DNA of 64,000 nucleotides from Orychophragmus violaceus (GCA_030180135.1 CM058238.1:86746619-86810618); one strand, 5' to 3'; counted from the first letter of the stretch, positions 1 to 10,460 are shown. The notes: generated from the sequence alone by a model not told the origin. Made by a program: numbers and translations.

Positions 1-454
1 ACGGGGCGAGTATTCCAAGGGAATGACGATATTGCCAGGGCCTGTAGCATGCATATAATTGAATGAATACTGTAGTGCTTCGGCTATCTCGGGTTGCTTG
101 CGTAACTTTCCGTCATTGCTTGTATTTGGGGGTTGGGTTGGGTAGACGAAAACTTACATTACTAGTTGGGGAATCTCAACTCACTGGGTCGATAATAGAT
201 CGTTCACCCCTCTCTTTTCATCTTTTCAGGTAACCCTTAGGAGTAGCGGAACGCGGGACATTAGGCCAGCCGGTTTAGACTCGACGTCTCTTTCGCAACG
301 ATCGATAATTTCAAGTAATAACTGTAATAAGTTTTAAATAAATAATGTCCATGGACCTATTGTAATTCCGCATTTTCTTTATATAACAAAATCGTTTAAA
401 AAAAAAAAAACAATGTGACGGCCCTGGTCCCGACTAAGGAACAGGGGCGTTACA
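1..454 (+). repeat. Gypsy-1 5' LTR, 3' portion
   Basis: Bases 3-454 match 11296-11746 with scattered substitutions. The LTR ends in GGCGTTACA just before the primer site. The first ~1.7 kb of this LTR lies outside the window. Confidence 0.92.
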
Positions 455-476
455 ATTTGGTATTATCAGAGCATGG
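455..476 (+). other. Gypsy-1 primer binding site (tRNA-iMet)
   Basis: Directly after the LTR the sequence reads TTGGTATTATCAGAGCATGG. It matches the usual initiator-tRNA-Met site TGGTATCAGAGC apart from a small insertion (TAT) in the middle. Confidence 0.8.
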
Positions 477-599
477 TTCCGTTCATGCTCAAATGACCTG
501 TGTTTTCAGATTTATTGAGTCAAAGTTGAGTCGCGGAAGAGACATTAGGAAACCGGCCACGTCCTGTTTAGTTAGGACTTAGTCACTTACCCGTATATA

Positions 600-1916
600 A
601 TGCAGATGGAGGACGGGGCAATCAACAGTGGTGGGCATGGTGTGGGGTCGGAAAGGGGTTCGGATCGCGGAGGAGTCGGACACGAGGAATCAGTCGAAAG
701 ATCTAAGTCACCAGAGAATCTAGGCAACCAGGAAGGACAGGCAGACCAGACGAAAGCATCTGCGGAAAAGTACAGGGAAGACACAGGATCTAGCAATGAT
801 CGCCGGGAAGAAATACCAAAGGATGATCAAAATGCGGTGGGCGGTCAAGACCTAAACCCGGAGCATACCCTGAAGATGCTTTACGAAGTAATGACGCGAG
901 CCATGCAATCACCAAAGACAACACCCGATGCAACGACTCGTCCACCGTTCCTATCCTTGATCTCCTCCATGAAGAAGATGGGAACTACGCATTTCTCTGG
1001 TGGAACCGACCCTTTGGTCGCAGATCGATGGATCCGAATGATGGAGAAGAACTTCGAGGCTACAAGATGCCCGGAGGACTACAAGCTGAGCGTGGGAGCC
1101 TACTATCTGGACCGAGATGCAGCCGACTAGTGGGAGAGCCGAGAAGCCCAAGTGGGACACGTGGTGAAAACCTGGTCAGCGTTCAAGGAGGAATTCGAGC
1201 GCAAGTACTTTACCCCGGAGTCAAAGCGTTGACTACAGCGGGACTTTGCTAATCTCGAGAAAGGAGGTAAGTCAGTTCGGGAGTACGAATCCGAGTTCAT
1301 GCGACTTAAGCGTTACGTGGGGAATAACAATGGAGATGAGGAGGCAATGATCACCAATTTCCTATTCGGTCTTCGACCCGAGCTAGAAAGCAGACTTACG
1401 GTGGGGAACTTCTCAAGCCTCACGGACTTGGTGGAGAAAGCAAAAAGTGTAGAAATCGGGTTATCGGCAGAACGGGCAACACGGGGGAACTTCCACTCAA
1501 GCCAAGGCGGAAAATCGTCAAATCAGCAGGGCCGGCACTCTGGACAAAACCATCGTTTCAAGGACAAAGGCAAGCGACCCCAAGGATCATCAGACTCGTC
1601 CAAGGGAGTATCAGTGTGCTTGAACTGCGGCCAGCCTGGTCATATCTCCAAGTACTGCCTGAGGAATGCAGCATAGCACACACCGCCCAGTCTTACCTGC
1701 TTCCGATGTGGTCAGAAGGGCCACTATGCTCGTGAATGTTCGAACCCGATCCCAGCCACCCCACTCTCCATTCGGCTGCCAGCTCGCCCTGCGATTGAGC
1801 CCGCCCGCAAGCGTCAAGCCTTAGATGGTAGGATGTATGCGTTAGAAGTAGATAATAATAAGGTCCCAGAGCCCGTTCAGGGTCCGGTCACAGGTATGCA
1901 TGTGCCGGAACCCTGA
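600..1916 (+). pseudogene. gag: Gypsy-1 gag (broken by three stops)
   Basis: Nucleocapsid/capsid precursor of the chromovirus. One reading frame runs from ATG 600 to TGA 1914-1916 but is cut by stops at 1128-1130 (TAG), 1230-1232 (TGA) and 1674-1676 (TAG). The middle holds the capsid-like retrotrans_gag region (about 1130-1450, with the FKEEFERKYF-type segment). Near the end are two CCHC zinc knuckles, CLNCGQPGHISKYC at about 1618 and CFRCGQKGHYAREC at 1698-1739. The knuckles bind RNA during particle assembly. No frameshift is needed to connect the parts, only the stops, and all three can be explained by single transitions. It cannot make a full Gag now. Confidence 0.85.
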
Positions 1917-2007
1917 TCTTAGTATGTTTATCTATGATGTTTAAAATTATCAATAAATAAAGGTTCTTATATATTAAAATAAGTATTCTATTGTTTAAAC
2001 CCAAATC
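1917..2007. other. AT-rich spacer between gag knuckles and protease
   Basis: About 90 bases of very AT-rich DNA interrupt what is normally continuous gag-pol coding sequence. A GTATGTTTATC string resembles a plant 5' splice site, but the only fitting acceptor would remove protease codons that are needed. I see no terminal repeats or TSD. Origin unknown. Confidence 0.4.
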
Positions 2008-2643
2008 AATGTGACAGGAACCATACATGTCGCGGGTCGTCCCATACATGTATTGTTCGATTCAGGAGCCACTCATAGTTTTGTAACTCCTCAAGTAGTC
2101 GCTGAGATTGGTGGGAGCTACAAAATAAACAGGGTTAGTGTCGCTGTGTTGACCCCCGGAAAGCAAACCCTCCAAATAGATAAGTGTATTCGTGATATTC
2201 CGCTAGTCATCAAGGCAAAGAGATTCTTCGTAAATTTTCTAATCACCCCTCTAACGCGGTACGAAGTCATTCTTGGAATGGATTGACTCTCAGGATATCA
2301 TGCCCAGTTAGAGTGCGGACGAGGGAGTGTATTCCGTGGAAACGAAATGGAGGAAGTAGTCTACTATGGGATTAACCCTAGTAATTCGGTGTGTATAATA
2401 GCGGCTCTTCGAGTTCAAGACTTGATCAAGAGTGGAGAAGCATTTTTGGTGACCATCACGGCCGGCGACGAAACCGTCAGCAAAGAAGTTAAGATCGAGG
2501 ACATCGCGATAGTTCAGGAGTTCGAGGACGTATTCGGGCCATTAAAGGAATTACCACCACCACGGAGTAATCCGTTCACCATCAACCTGGAACCAGAGGC
2601 GAAACCTATCGCAAAGGCTCCTTATCGAATGGCACCAGCGTAA
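2008..2643 (+). pseudogene. pol: Gypsy-1 pol: aspartic protease and linker
   Basis: The retropepsin domain is shown by VLFDSGATHSF, with catalytic D-S-G, at about 2047-2080, followed by the flap and ILGMDWLSGYHAQL. The frame is +1 relative to gag. A TGA at 2284-2286 replaces the expected Trp of the GMDW motif. The frame then continues through the linker (EFEDVFGPLKELPPPR) to a TAA at 2641-2643 just before the reverse transcriptase. The protease would cut the Gag-Pol polyprotein. Two stops make it non-functional. Confidence 0.85.
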
Positions 2644-3830
2644 TTGACGGAACTCAAGAAGAAGCTGGAAGATTTGATCGGAAAAGGCTTCATTCGACCA
2701 AGCTCGTCACCATGGGGAGCTCCGGTGCTATTCGTAAAGAAGAAATATGGGAGTATGAGGTTGTGCATCGACAATCGTGGCATCAACAACATCACTATCA
2801 AGGATAAATATCCGTTACCTCGAATCGATGAACTTTTGGATCAGCTTAAAGGAGCAAGCTGGTTTTCAAAAATAGACTTGGCATCTGGATATCATCAGAT
2901 TTCTATCGCTGAGAATGACATCATGAAGATAGCGTTTTGAACTCGGTTTGGGCAGTTTGAGTTCGTGGTAATGCCTTTTGGGCTTACCAACGCACCAGCA
3001 GCCTTTATGCGGTTAATGAATGCAGTTTTCCATGATTACCTCGAAAAGTTTGTTATCATTTTTATTGACGATATTTTGGTTTACTCAAAAAAATGGAAGA
3101 GCATCGTATGCATTTGGCGTTAGTTCTCGAGCGACTGCGGGAGCTGAAGCTATTTTCTAAATTCAGCAAATGTTCGTTCTGGCAAAGAGAAATTAGATTT
3201 CTGGGTCATCGCATCTCAGAGCAAGGAGTATCAGCCGATCCCGAGAAGGTTAAAGCAATTCAAGAGTGGCCTCGACCTACCTCTGTGTCAGAAGTACGGA
3301 GTTTTCTCGGTTTGGCGGGATATTATCGCAAGTTCGTCCGCGGGTACGAAGCTAACAGGGAAAGGCGTTCCCTTTATATGGAGTAAGGGCGCAGAAGACT
3401 CTTTTGCTAAGTTGAAGGCCTCGTTAACTTCGGCACCAGTTTTGGCGTTACCAGAAACCGGAAAACCTTATACGGTGTATACCGATGCATCGCGAGTTGG
3501 TTTGGGGTGCGTCTTAATGCAGGAAGATAAAGTCATCGCTTATGCATCTCGTCAGTTAAGGAAGCACAAAGAGAATTATCGGACACACGGCTTGGAGATG
3601 GCGGTGGTAGTATTCGCGTTGCGTATTTGGAGATCCTATCTCCATGGCGAAAGCGTAGAAGTATTTACGGACCATCAAGTCTTAAATACTTGTTCACGCA
3701 ACCGGATCTCAACCTACGACAGCGAAGGTGGATGGAGTTCATCGCGGATTATGATCTCAAGATCAAGTACCACCCGGGAAACGCTAATGTGGTCCCAGAC
3801 GCACTTAGCCGGCGAAAAACCAAGGCTAAC
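2644..3830 (+). pseudogene. pol: Gypsy-1 pol: reverse transcriptase and RNase H
   Basis: The RT fingers and palm are recognisable: LCIDNRGINN, WFSKIDLASGYHQI, VMPFGLTNAPAAF and the catalytic box FIDDILVYSK at about 3058-3090, both Asp intact. A TGA at 2938-2940 splits the palm. One base is lost in the A-run at about 3087-3093, shifting the frame. A deletion near 3340-3360 removes codons after the YYRKFVRG motif. RNase H follows (YTDASRVGLGCVLMQ; ASRQLRKHKENY; FTDHQ), with another one-base loss near 3680. The product would copy the RNA genome into DNA and degrade the template. It is a multiply damaged copy of a once complete domain. Confidence 0.88.
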
Positions 3831-4567
3831 ATCGAAAGAGAGCTCGAAACCCTAACGGAAGAACTCAAGTCGGTAAATTTGGCTGCAATGGAAGGTGAAG
3901 TGAATGAGCCGTTAGGTCTACAGGCTGTCAGGCAGGCAGATTTGGTTCTTCGAATCCGAGAAGAGCAGCAGAGGAACGAGAAGATTTTGAAGATCATTGA
4001 AGAAGTCAGAAATCAAGACGGACCAAACCAAAGCGGTTACTATCTGGCCAATGACGGTACATTACTGCTTAGGGGAAGGATCACTGTTCCAGAGGGTCAA
4101 GGTTTGCGAGAAGAAATCTTGGAAGCCGCGCATCATTCTTTGCTTAGCATCCACCCTGGGAGTTCAAAAATGTACAAGGACGTGAAGAGGTACTACCATT
4201 GGCTGGGAATGAAGAAGTCGGTCGCTCGATGGGTAGCGCAATGTTCAACTTGTCAGCAGATTAAAGTAGAGCATCAAGTACCCGGTGGTTTACTCTAAAA
4301 TCTCCCTATTCCACAATGGAAATGGGACTCCATATCGATGGATTTCATCACCGGAATGCCAACGGCAAAAGGAAGGGCCAACAACGCAATCTGGGAAATC
4401 GTTGACCGCCTGACTAAGGTAGCGCATCTGATTCCGATAAAGGACACAGATAAGGTGGAAGCTTTTGCCGAACTCTATATCGATCAAATCATTCGCCTAC
4501 ATGGAATTCCAGCAGATATCGTGTCGGATCGGGATCCACGTTTTACATCCGTCTTCCGGAGGGCATT
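3831..4567 (+). pseudogene. pol: Gypsy-1 pol: integrase N-terminal zinc domain and core, 5' part
   Basis: The HHCC zinc-binding module is at about 4130-4265 (HHSLLSIHPG ... CSTCQQIK). The core starts with WDSISMDFITGMP, giving the first catalytic Asp, and includes IVSDRDPRFTS with the second. A TAA at 4296-4298 lies between the zinc module and the core. The frame runs into the Athila-A boundary at 4567/4568, just after the RRAF codons. The core resumes at 8671 with KALGTELRIS, so the two parts fit one interrupted domain. Confidence 0.88.
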
Positions 4568-5745
4568 TGATAGGTGTAGTTTTATCCCTATTCTACTGCA
4601 AGTGCACAGTTAATGCAATCGTAGTATATAAGGTATCGAATCCCACAAGGACTCTCAGTCACACAATAGATTATTAGTAGTTCAGATTTAATTTAAGCGA
4701 AGCAGGTGTGAAAACAGTAAACGAAATAGCAAGCAAATCGAGTGAGTTTGTAAGCAAGAGGGCGAAGCGTTAGGTTTCAAGAGTTCTCAGGAAATCAGGA
4801 ACGCAAGAAATAAATCTATCGAGATCTAATTAATAATTGTTCTAGAACTCAAACACAGATATAGAATTAACCAAATTTCTTTGCGATAATTCTCTAAGTC
4901 TAAGTGCAGCAAACCAAACTTCCGTTTGCGAGAACTAAAAGATTAAACTAGCATTAATTCCAAGTTTGATATGTTCACAATTAACCTAAACCAAACTTCC
5001 GTTTGCGAGAAGTTTAATTGCTTATCTAGGTTCTTTCTAGTTAAATTAACCAACTTCCGCTGCATTAATCAACCTAACATCATAATTCTGATTAGCTACT
5101 TCAGATTAAGCATTAAGAACAACCTAAACAAAGAACTAGCAGATATGAATCTCTATAAATTAATTAAACTATAATTCCATGAAATCCCTAATGAGAATCC
5201 TTCAACCCAACAGGTAAACTACTCAGACATGTTCATCGAGACAGAAAATATCATAAGTAGAAAACCAAATATCATATAAAATCAAATAAGAACTGGGGTT
5301 CGAAATCAAGTCTCTCTCGAGAACAAAACCAGCCCCTAAAATCTCCTAAGAGAATAAAACTTAGTTATGAAGCATAGCCTAAACAATGGCTTAAAAACTC
5401 TATTTATAACCTAAAACACGTTTTGGGGTTTCTTTGCAAATATCAAGAACTTCTGGGCAAAACTGCAATTTCATCATTCTTCACTAAACCGTCGTTTGGA
5501 CCATCTCGCATATGCAACGATCGATGCCAAGAGTGCAACGATCGACGCATCTCTGAAATATCGAGAGTGAAGTCTATCTCTCGACCAAGTATTCCAATTA
5601 GCTTCAGAAAGTGCCAAAATCACCAAATACGCTCCAAATGTGCTTGTACCTAATAAACACCTGAAAAGACTCTAAAATATAGTAAAAGACTCTATAAATG
5701 ACACATATACCATGGTTAAAAAACCCTAAAATCCATGGTATATCA
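4568..5745 (-). repeat. Athila-A 3' LTR
   Basis: Starts TGATAGG and ends GGTATATCA on the plus strand, like the Athila-B LTRs (23879-25075, 29352-30549), and shares long stretches with them. It carries one bipartite CGATCG module (5518-5544). As 1,178 bp it is close to the ~1.2 kb of the sister LTRs. Confidence 0.88.
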
Positions 5746-7109
5746 ACTCCCCCACACTTAGCCTTTGCTTGTCCTTAAGCAAAACAAAGAACTAAAGTAT
5801 AGTGAAGAGGTTTGAGAACTCTTCAGAAACTCATTTCATCCTAGAAGCTACAACACTCAGATTCCCCTTAGTAAACCACTGAAAGAATCAATCACAGGAT
5901 ATCAAGACCAACATATACTTCCCCCCACACTTAGTAACTGTCCTAGGTAAACTCCACAATCACATTCAAGCATTCAAATTCTCCCTACTGACTTCTGCAA
6001 GTATTTAAGTGCGGTCTCACCTAAGGAGTATCGATCAAAGGCACATGGATTCTTACCTTATCAGCTCTAGACCACCATACTATCTTTCTCTGTTCCCTTT
6101 TTTCTCTTTCCCTTCCTTAACAACTGATTTTTCCCACATTGGGTATCATTTTATTTTTTTATCAGTGTTCTTCCCGTTATGGGGTGTACTTTGGACACAT
6201 TCCATGGATCGCACAGGAGATAATAGGGGTCTCTACCACTCCCGTGACCACTTCAGAGTTACTAACTCATCCTCAGTTTATTACTCTTTTTATTTTATTT
6301 TATAGAAGGGGAGAAGGGAACTAAATAGGACAAGTTTACAGGCTGTGTCAGAACTAACAAGGGAATCCGACACAAAGTATACCAAGCCCTTAGGTGAGAA
6401 ATCTAAGTCAGTATTAAAGTTGAAGTCAGTAAAAGGATCCTCTGATACCTGAAGTGATATGGGTGTTCCCAGTAGGTTGATCTGTGTCTGGGTTTTCTAA
6501 TAGTCAGAGATAGATAATGATACTTCATCCCAATGGTTACTTAAGTTCCTGCAAGTCTTGTAAATCTTCTCAGAAATTCACTGTTTCTTACTTAAACAAT
6601 TTTGACTCAATAAAACAATTTAAAAAAAAAAAAAAAATGGACTGAGTCTTAAGAAAACAGAAAAATAAACGTCAGTAGCACCTCCCCCACACTTAAGACA
6701 CACTGTCCCCAGTGGTGTCTAGTGAAGGATCGGTAAAAAGAAATAAATAGATATAGATGATATTATGTCTGTCGGGTTTACCTCAGTCGCACATGCATCG
6801 ATCGTTGCACTAAGTGCATCGACCGCTGCTAGGCGATTTTCGTGTATGGTCGATCGTTACTCAGGACCGCAGCGATCGCTGCAAAGCGATTCCGATCGTG
6901 GTGTGACGATCGACACAGAAGTGCGTCGATCGTTGCTCTGCCAATTTGTCCGAGACCTGTAACAGAAACTCACCAAAAACAAAAACAAACGTAAAATCCT
7001 AACAAAAACATCAAAAATTAAGTAGAAAACACCAGTACCTAATGGTGGGTTGCCTCCCACCCAGCGCTTGTTTCAAGTCTTTAGCTTGACTTTTGCAAAG
7101 AGGTCAGAC
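5746..7109 (-). other. Athila-A 3' non-coding region with polypurine tract and three CGATCG modules
   Basis: On the element strand this is the segment between the gag stop and the 3' LTR. The polypurine tract AAGTGTGGGGGAGT abuts the LTR (5746-5760). Related purine runs occur at about 5925-5936 and 6682-6697. A stem-loop, TTTGCTT / AAGCAAA, lies at about 5764-5783. Three tandem bipartite palindromes have CGATCG/CGACCG cores at 6799/6820, 6851/6873 and 6907/6927. A GTGGG...CCCAC stem-loop lies at 7044-7060. I see no believable protein gene here. Confidence 0.75.
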
Positions 7110-8465
7110 TTATGGAGGTTTCAATAGAGACTTTGAGTATCTCTGTGAATGCCTTATCATCCATGGTGGTGTGTAAGCAGTAGCAGCATGATGTCTTCCA
7201 AGGAACGTAGGAAGGAATGTAGGGTGGGATCGACACTTGGGTGGTTTAAAGCTTTTTCCTGCATTCAAAACAGTGGAGTCAGGAGGTTTAAACTTAGAGG
7301 ATTTATGCTTTACCTTTGGCAGAGATGTGATGTCCGGAGCCTTCTGCTTATGAGTAGCTTTAGGTTTTGAAGATGTTAGAGTAGACCCCTGTGGAACCAC
7401 CATCTTCTTTTCAACCACTACTGTGCACTGAACAACATCTTTAGACTTTACAAGAGCTTTAAGGAATGGTATTGGAGGTTTGTAGATCCTTTCCTTAGAA
7501 ACTCCACGAGGTATAAGTGAAACTGATTCCTTACGGGGTGCAACGATTGGTGCATGTGGTGCAACGATCGACACAGTTGTCTCAGCTCGAGTTTCAACTA
7601 CAGTCCCGGGTCCATCAGCTTCCTGATATAATCTAGCTATCTCAAACTCAAATTTCTCCTCTTGACTTGATCTAGTATCAGTCTGAACTATCCAAGCCAA
7701 AAGATCCATGTCAATCTCTGTTGAGTCAGGTCCGTCGAAGCTTTCAAACTCAGGTAATTCAATATCAAATTCCCCTCTGTCTTCCACAAATTCCATTGCC
7801 TTAACTGCTAGATATGGTCCATGATCCATCATGTGGTCAACCTGAATAGGAGTATTAACGACATGGGCTTTCTGAGTATCCTTCATTGTGGTAGAACTTG
7901 AAATCTGGTCCATCTGTGTATCTAGCAACTTCATATGAGTGTGTAAGGACTCAAACTTCTCATTCAGATTAGTGTACAAACTCTCAATCTTCGAGTTGAA
8001 AGACGTTGTGGTCTGTTGTTGTTCTGCAAGGGACTGCTCCATCATGATCTCTAATCTGCTCCTCTGTGCAGGTACAGGAGATGCTAGGCAGGATGTATAA
8101 CCATAATCTCTTGATCCTTGAGCATGCCTAGAACATTGTCTCTGCTGATGTCCAAATGTATGTCCATAAAAATCAGCTCCAGCCATATAGTTTACCTCTG
8201 CAAATCCTTCAGTTTCTGCATCTGCTCGGAATTGTCTCTCCCTTAGTAGGACGTTGTGGATGTCATCTATCTTATTTCTCATCTCAGCTACTTGCCCAAC
8301 CAATACATGGTAATCTGGCAAGATGGGGTTTCCCTCCCCATCTAGTTTCTGACCTTTTGCGTTGCATATGTGACCCTCTTGGTCTCGTAAAACGTTGTTT
8401 TCACCGCGAATCAGAATTACATATTCCATAGAGCGGAACCTATTGAACGTCTCAGATCTTGGCAT
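7110..8465 (-). CDS. gag: Athila-A Gag-like protein, internally deleted, 451 aa
   Basis: Open from ATG 8465 to the stop at 7110. The N-terminus (residues 10-50: LIRGENNVLRDQEGHICNAK...) matches the start of the Athila-B and -D Gags (LILIPDAEGTLRDRDNNPY...). The capsid-like core present in those (the DHIDKFED region) is missing. The middle (about residues 120-200) matches the coiled region SKIESLYTNLNEKFESL of the sisters. The C-terminus ends HAATAYTPPWM...KSLLKPP, the same tail as Athila-B after its protease, so protease and pol codons are deleted. Codons around 7544-7570 include one CGATCG module. It may be a Gag fragment with no function; being open suggests recent origin or chance. Confidence 0.75.
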   Translation of the reverse strand: MPRSETFNRFRSMEYVILIRGENNVLRDQEGHICNAKGQKLDGEGNPILPDYHVLVGQVAEMRNKIDDIHNVLLRERQFRADAETEGFAEVNYMAGADFYGHTFGHQQRQCSRHAQGSRDYGYTSCLASPVPAQRSRLEIMMEQSLAEQQQTTTSFNSKIESLYTNLNEKFESLHTHMKLLDTQMDQISSSTTMKDTQKAHVVNTPIQVDHMMDHGPYLAVKAMEFVEDRGEFDIELPEFESFDGPDSTEIDMDLLAWIVQTDTRSSQEEKFEFEIARLYQEADGPGTVVETRAETTVSIVAPHAPIVAPRKESVSLIPRGVSKERIYKPPIPFLKALVKSKDVVQCTVVVEKKMVVPQGSTLTSSKPKATHKQKAPDITSLPKVKHKSSKFKPPDSTVLNAGKSFKPPKCRSHPTFLPTFLGRHHAATAYTPPWMIRHSQRYSKSLLKPP

Positions 8466-8483
8466 CGCTGTTCTCGCTTTGTG

Positions 8484-8512
8484 TCGATCGGTGCAGGGTA
8501 GGCAACGATCGA
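8484..8512. repeat. Bipartite CGATCG module in the Athila-A leader
   Basis: CGATCG at 8485-8490 and again at 8506-8511, centres 21 bp apart, then GTGCGAATT. It lies between the primer site and the gag ATG, as in Athila-B and -D. Confidence 0.8.
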
Positions 8513-8624
8513 TGCAGTGCGAATTCCTGCAAATCCCAAAAATCAGAAGCGTGAGTAAACAAGAAAATTAAAAAGAATGCTTAGTCTAAATCCTAGTACT
8601 AAATCTATCGGTGAACTCAAAGAG

Positions 8625-8642
8625 TCCCCGGCAATGGCACCA
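8625..8642 (-). other. Athila-A primer binding site (tRNA-Asp)
   Basis: The plus strand reads TCCCCGGCAATGGCACCA, two bases off the 3' end of plant tRNA-Asp (TCCCCGGCAACGGCGCCA). Six bases separate it from the LTR stub at 8649. The two mismatches are both C/G-to-T/A type. Confidence 0.88.
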
Positions 8643-8667
8643 AAAACTTGATAGATTGATTTGTTCA

Positions 8668-9478
8668 TCGTTGTAAAGCGTTGGGAACGGAGTTGCGAAT
8701 CAGTACCGCTTATCATCCGGAAACAGACGGCCAGACCGAAAGGACAATCCGGACTATTGAGGACATGTTGCGAATGTGTGCACTTGATTGGGCCGGAAAT
8801 TGGGAGAAGCATCTACCATTAGTGGAGTTCTCGTATAACAACAGCTACCATTCAAGCATCGGAATGTCTCCATATGAAGCTCTATATGGACGACCGTGTA
8901 GAACTCCGCTATGTTGGACCGAGATCGGAGAACGAGAAATCTTCGGACCCAAGATCGTTGATGAGACGACCAGCAAGCTGCAAGTGATCCAAGCTAATAT
9001 GAAGAAAGCTCAAGACCGGCAGAAGAAATTTGCAGACCAAGCAAGACGAGAGGTTAACTTCGAAGTCGGAGATTGGGTATATTTAAGGGTCTCATCGCAA
9101 AGAAGGGGAGAACGGTTCGGTAAGGTCGGGAAACTTGCAGTTCGCTACATCGGATCATATCAAGTAATTGGTAAGGTTGGAGAAGTGGCGTACAGATTGG
9201 ATCTCCCGTCAGACATGCGGATTCACCCAGTGTTCCATGTGTCAATGCTACGAAGATACATCCGTGACCCAAGGGATGTGGAAACGGAGGAAATAGAGGA
9301 TCTTCGGCCGAACCTGACCTACACTGAAGGACCCATTCGCATCGGAGAAATGCGTATCCGGAAACTCAAGAATAGAGAGATTCCGCAAGTTCAAGTATTT
9401 TGGGGAAAGCAGAACCGTGTATTCGTCACCTGGGAGGATGAGGCAAGGTTTAGAGAATCGTATCCAGAGTTTTTCTAA
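8668..9478 (+). pseudogene. pol: Gypsy-1 pol: integrase 3' part with chromodomain
   Basis: Resumes the integrase core after Athila-A with KALGTELRISTAYHP and the catalytic Glu in the ETDGQTERTIRT segment. The rest of the core follows (EFSYNNSYHSSIGMSPYEAL). Then comes the GPY/F-type module (RRGERFGKVGKLAVRYIGSY; YRLDLP; IHPVFHVSMLRRYI). The last ~50 residues (MRIRKLKNREIPQVQVFWGK...FVTWEDEARFRESYPEFF) have the W...TWE pattern of a chromovirus chromodomain, which steers integration to heterochromatin. The frame is open to TAA 9476-9478. Only the Athila-A insertion separates it from the first part. Confidence 0.88.
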
Positions 9479-9532
9479 GTGTTCAGTAAGAATAATTTCT
9501 AAAACGATAAAGAATTCGGGGACGAATTCTAA

Positions 9533-9555
9533 TAAGGGGAGGGGGGGGGGGAGAA
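9533..9555 (+). other. Gypsy-1 polypurine tract
   Basis: A purine run AAGGGGA(G)n ending GAGAA lies immediately before the 3' LTR and would prime plus-strand DNA synthesis. Confidence 0.85.
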
Positions 9556-10198
9556 TGTGATACCCCGATCTCGGAAATTGATAAAAATATTATTATAAAA
9601 TATAATAGTATTTTATCATTAATAATATGAATTATCTTGCTAAGATATTCATTGGAGCTATTTTTGGAAATTCTTGGAAATTTTCCGAAATAACCAGTTT
9701 TTCTGAGAAACCGATAAAATGTTCGGGCGAGTTGAAAAACCCTTTAGACGCCACTAAAAATCATGACGTTTTAACCACAACCCCATTAGTATATTTTGAA
9801 GCTATGGTTAAAAGGATTTGGCAAGATTTGATTGATAAATTAAGTTCTGATTTTTAGATCATTAAGGGCTAATTAGGGACTAAAGATTTAAAATAAATTC
9901 TTTGGGGCTTGGGTTGGAACTAAGGAATTTAGGGCTGGTTTCTAAGCTAATGTTGGACCTACAGCTAGCTCATAATGGAGCATGGACCACGAAAATGGAG
10001 CCCAAGATTAGAAGCTTCTTAGGTGCATGAATCTCAAAAAATGTGTTGTCGCAAATCTAATGGTTGCATGGAGAGGCCTACAAATGGATGGTGGATGATC
10101 AAAAACATTGTTTGTGGATGGTTTTTGGTGGTGAGGTCGTGTCCTAAGATGCAGAGGAAGAGGAGACAAGTGGAAGGTTGAGATCTCTTCACTTTTGC

Positions 10199-10207
10199 TA
10201 TAAAAGG
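10199..10207 (+). promoter_or_regulatory. TATA box in the Gypsy-1 3' LTR
   Basis: TATAAAAGG in a CTATAAAAGGAGG context, followed ~30 bases later by a CT/CA-rich start-like stretch (CTCTTCACACC). It probably marks the start of the R region. The same site in the 5' LTR lies outside the window. Confidence 0.65.
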
Positions 10208-10260
10208 AGGCCTCCACCCCTCATATCTCTTCACACCAAAAAACACCTCTCAACAAGAGT

Positions 10261-10460
10261 GCTAAGGAAGAGAGAAAGAAGAGAGGGAGAATGGGAGAAG
10301 AAGAAGAATAAGAAGGCGGCCAGAAGAAGGAGGAGGAGCCGAGGAGAGGAGGAGGAGCCGAGAGGAGGAGAAGCCGGAGGGAAGAAGAAGGAGGAGCCGG
10401 AGGGAGAGAGAAGGAGGAGAGAGAGAGAGAAGAGAGAGAGGGAGGAGAGAGAGATAGAGA
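10261..10460 (+). repeat. GA/AGG-rich low-complexity block in the Gypsy-1 LTR
   Basis: About 200 bases almost free of pyrimidines on the plus strand, just downstream of the TATA box, so probably in the transcribed leader. Open frames on either strand are by-products of the repeat (poly-Arg/Glu or poly-Ser/Leu). Confidence 0.8.

Larger units (their letters stand above)
4568..8667 (-). mobile_element. Athila-A: non-autonomous Athila-type element, one LTR lost
   Basis: Minus-strand Athila-type element inside the Gypsy-1 integrase. It has a 3' LTR (4568-5745), a 3' non-coding region, a gag-like gene and a tRNA-Asp primer site at 8625-8642. Only a stub of the 5' LTR (from 8649, TGATAG...) remains before Gypsy-1 resumes. 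There is no protease, RT or integrase, so it would have depended on proteins from another Athila. No convincing TSD can be seen, because the right LTR end is gone: left flank GCATT, right flank about CATCG. Confidence 0.85.

Noticed and set aside
1917..2035. Functional intron in Gypsy-1
   Set aside because: The only fitting acceptor lies within needed protease codons, and stops precede the putative donor.
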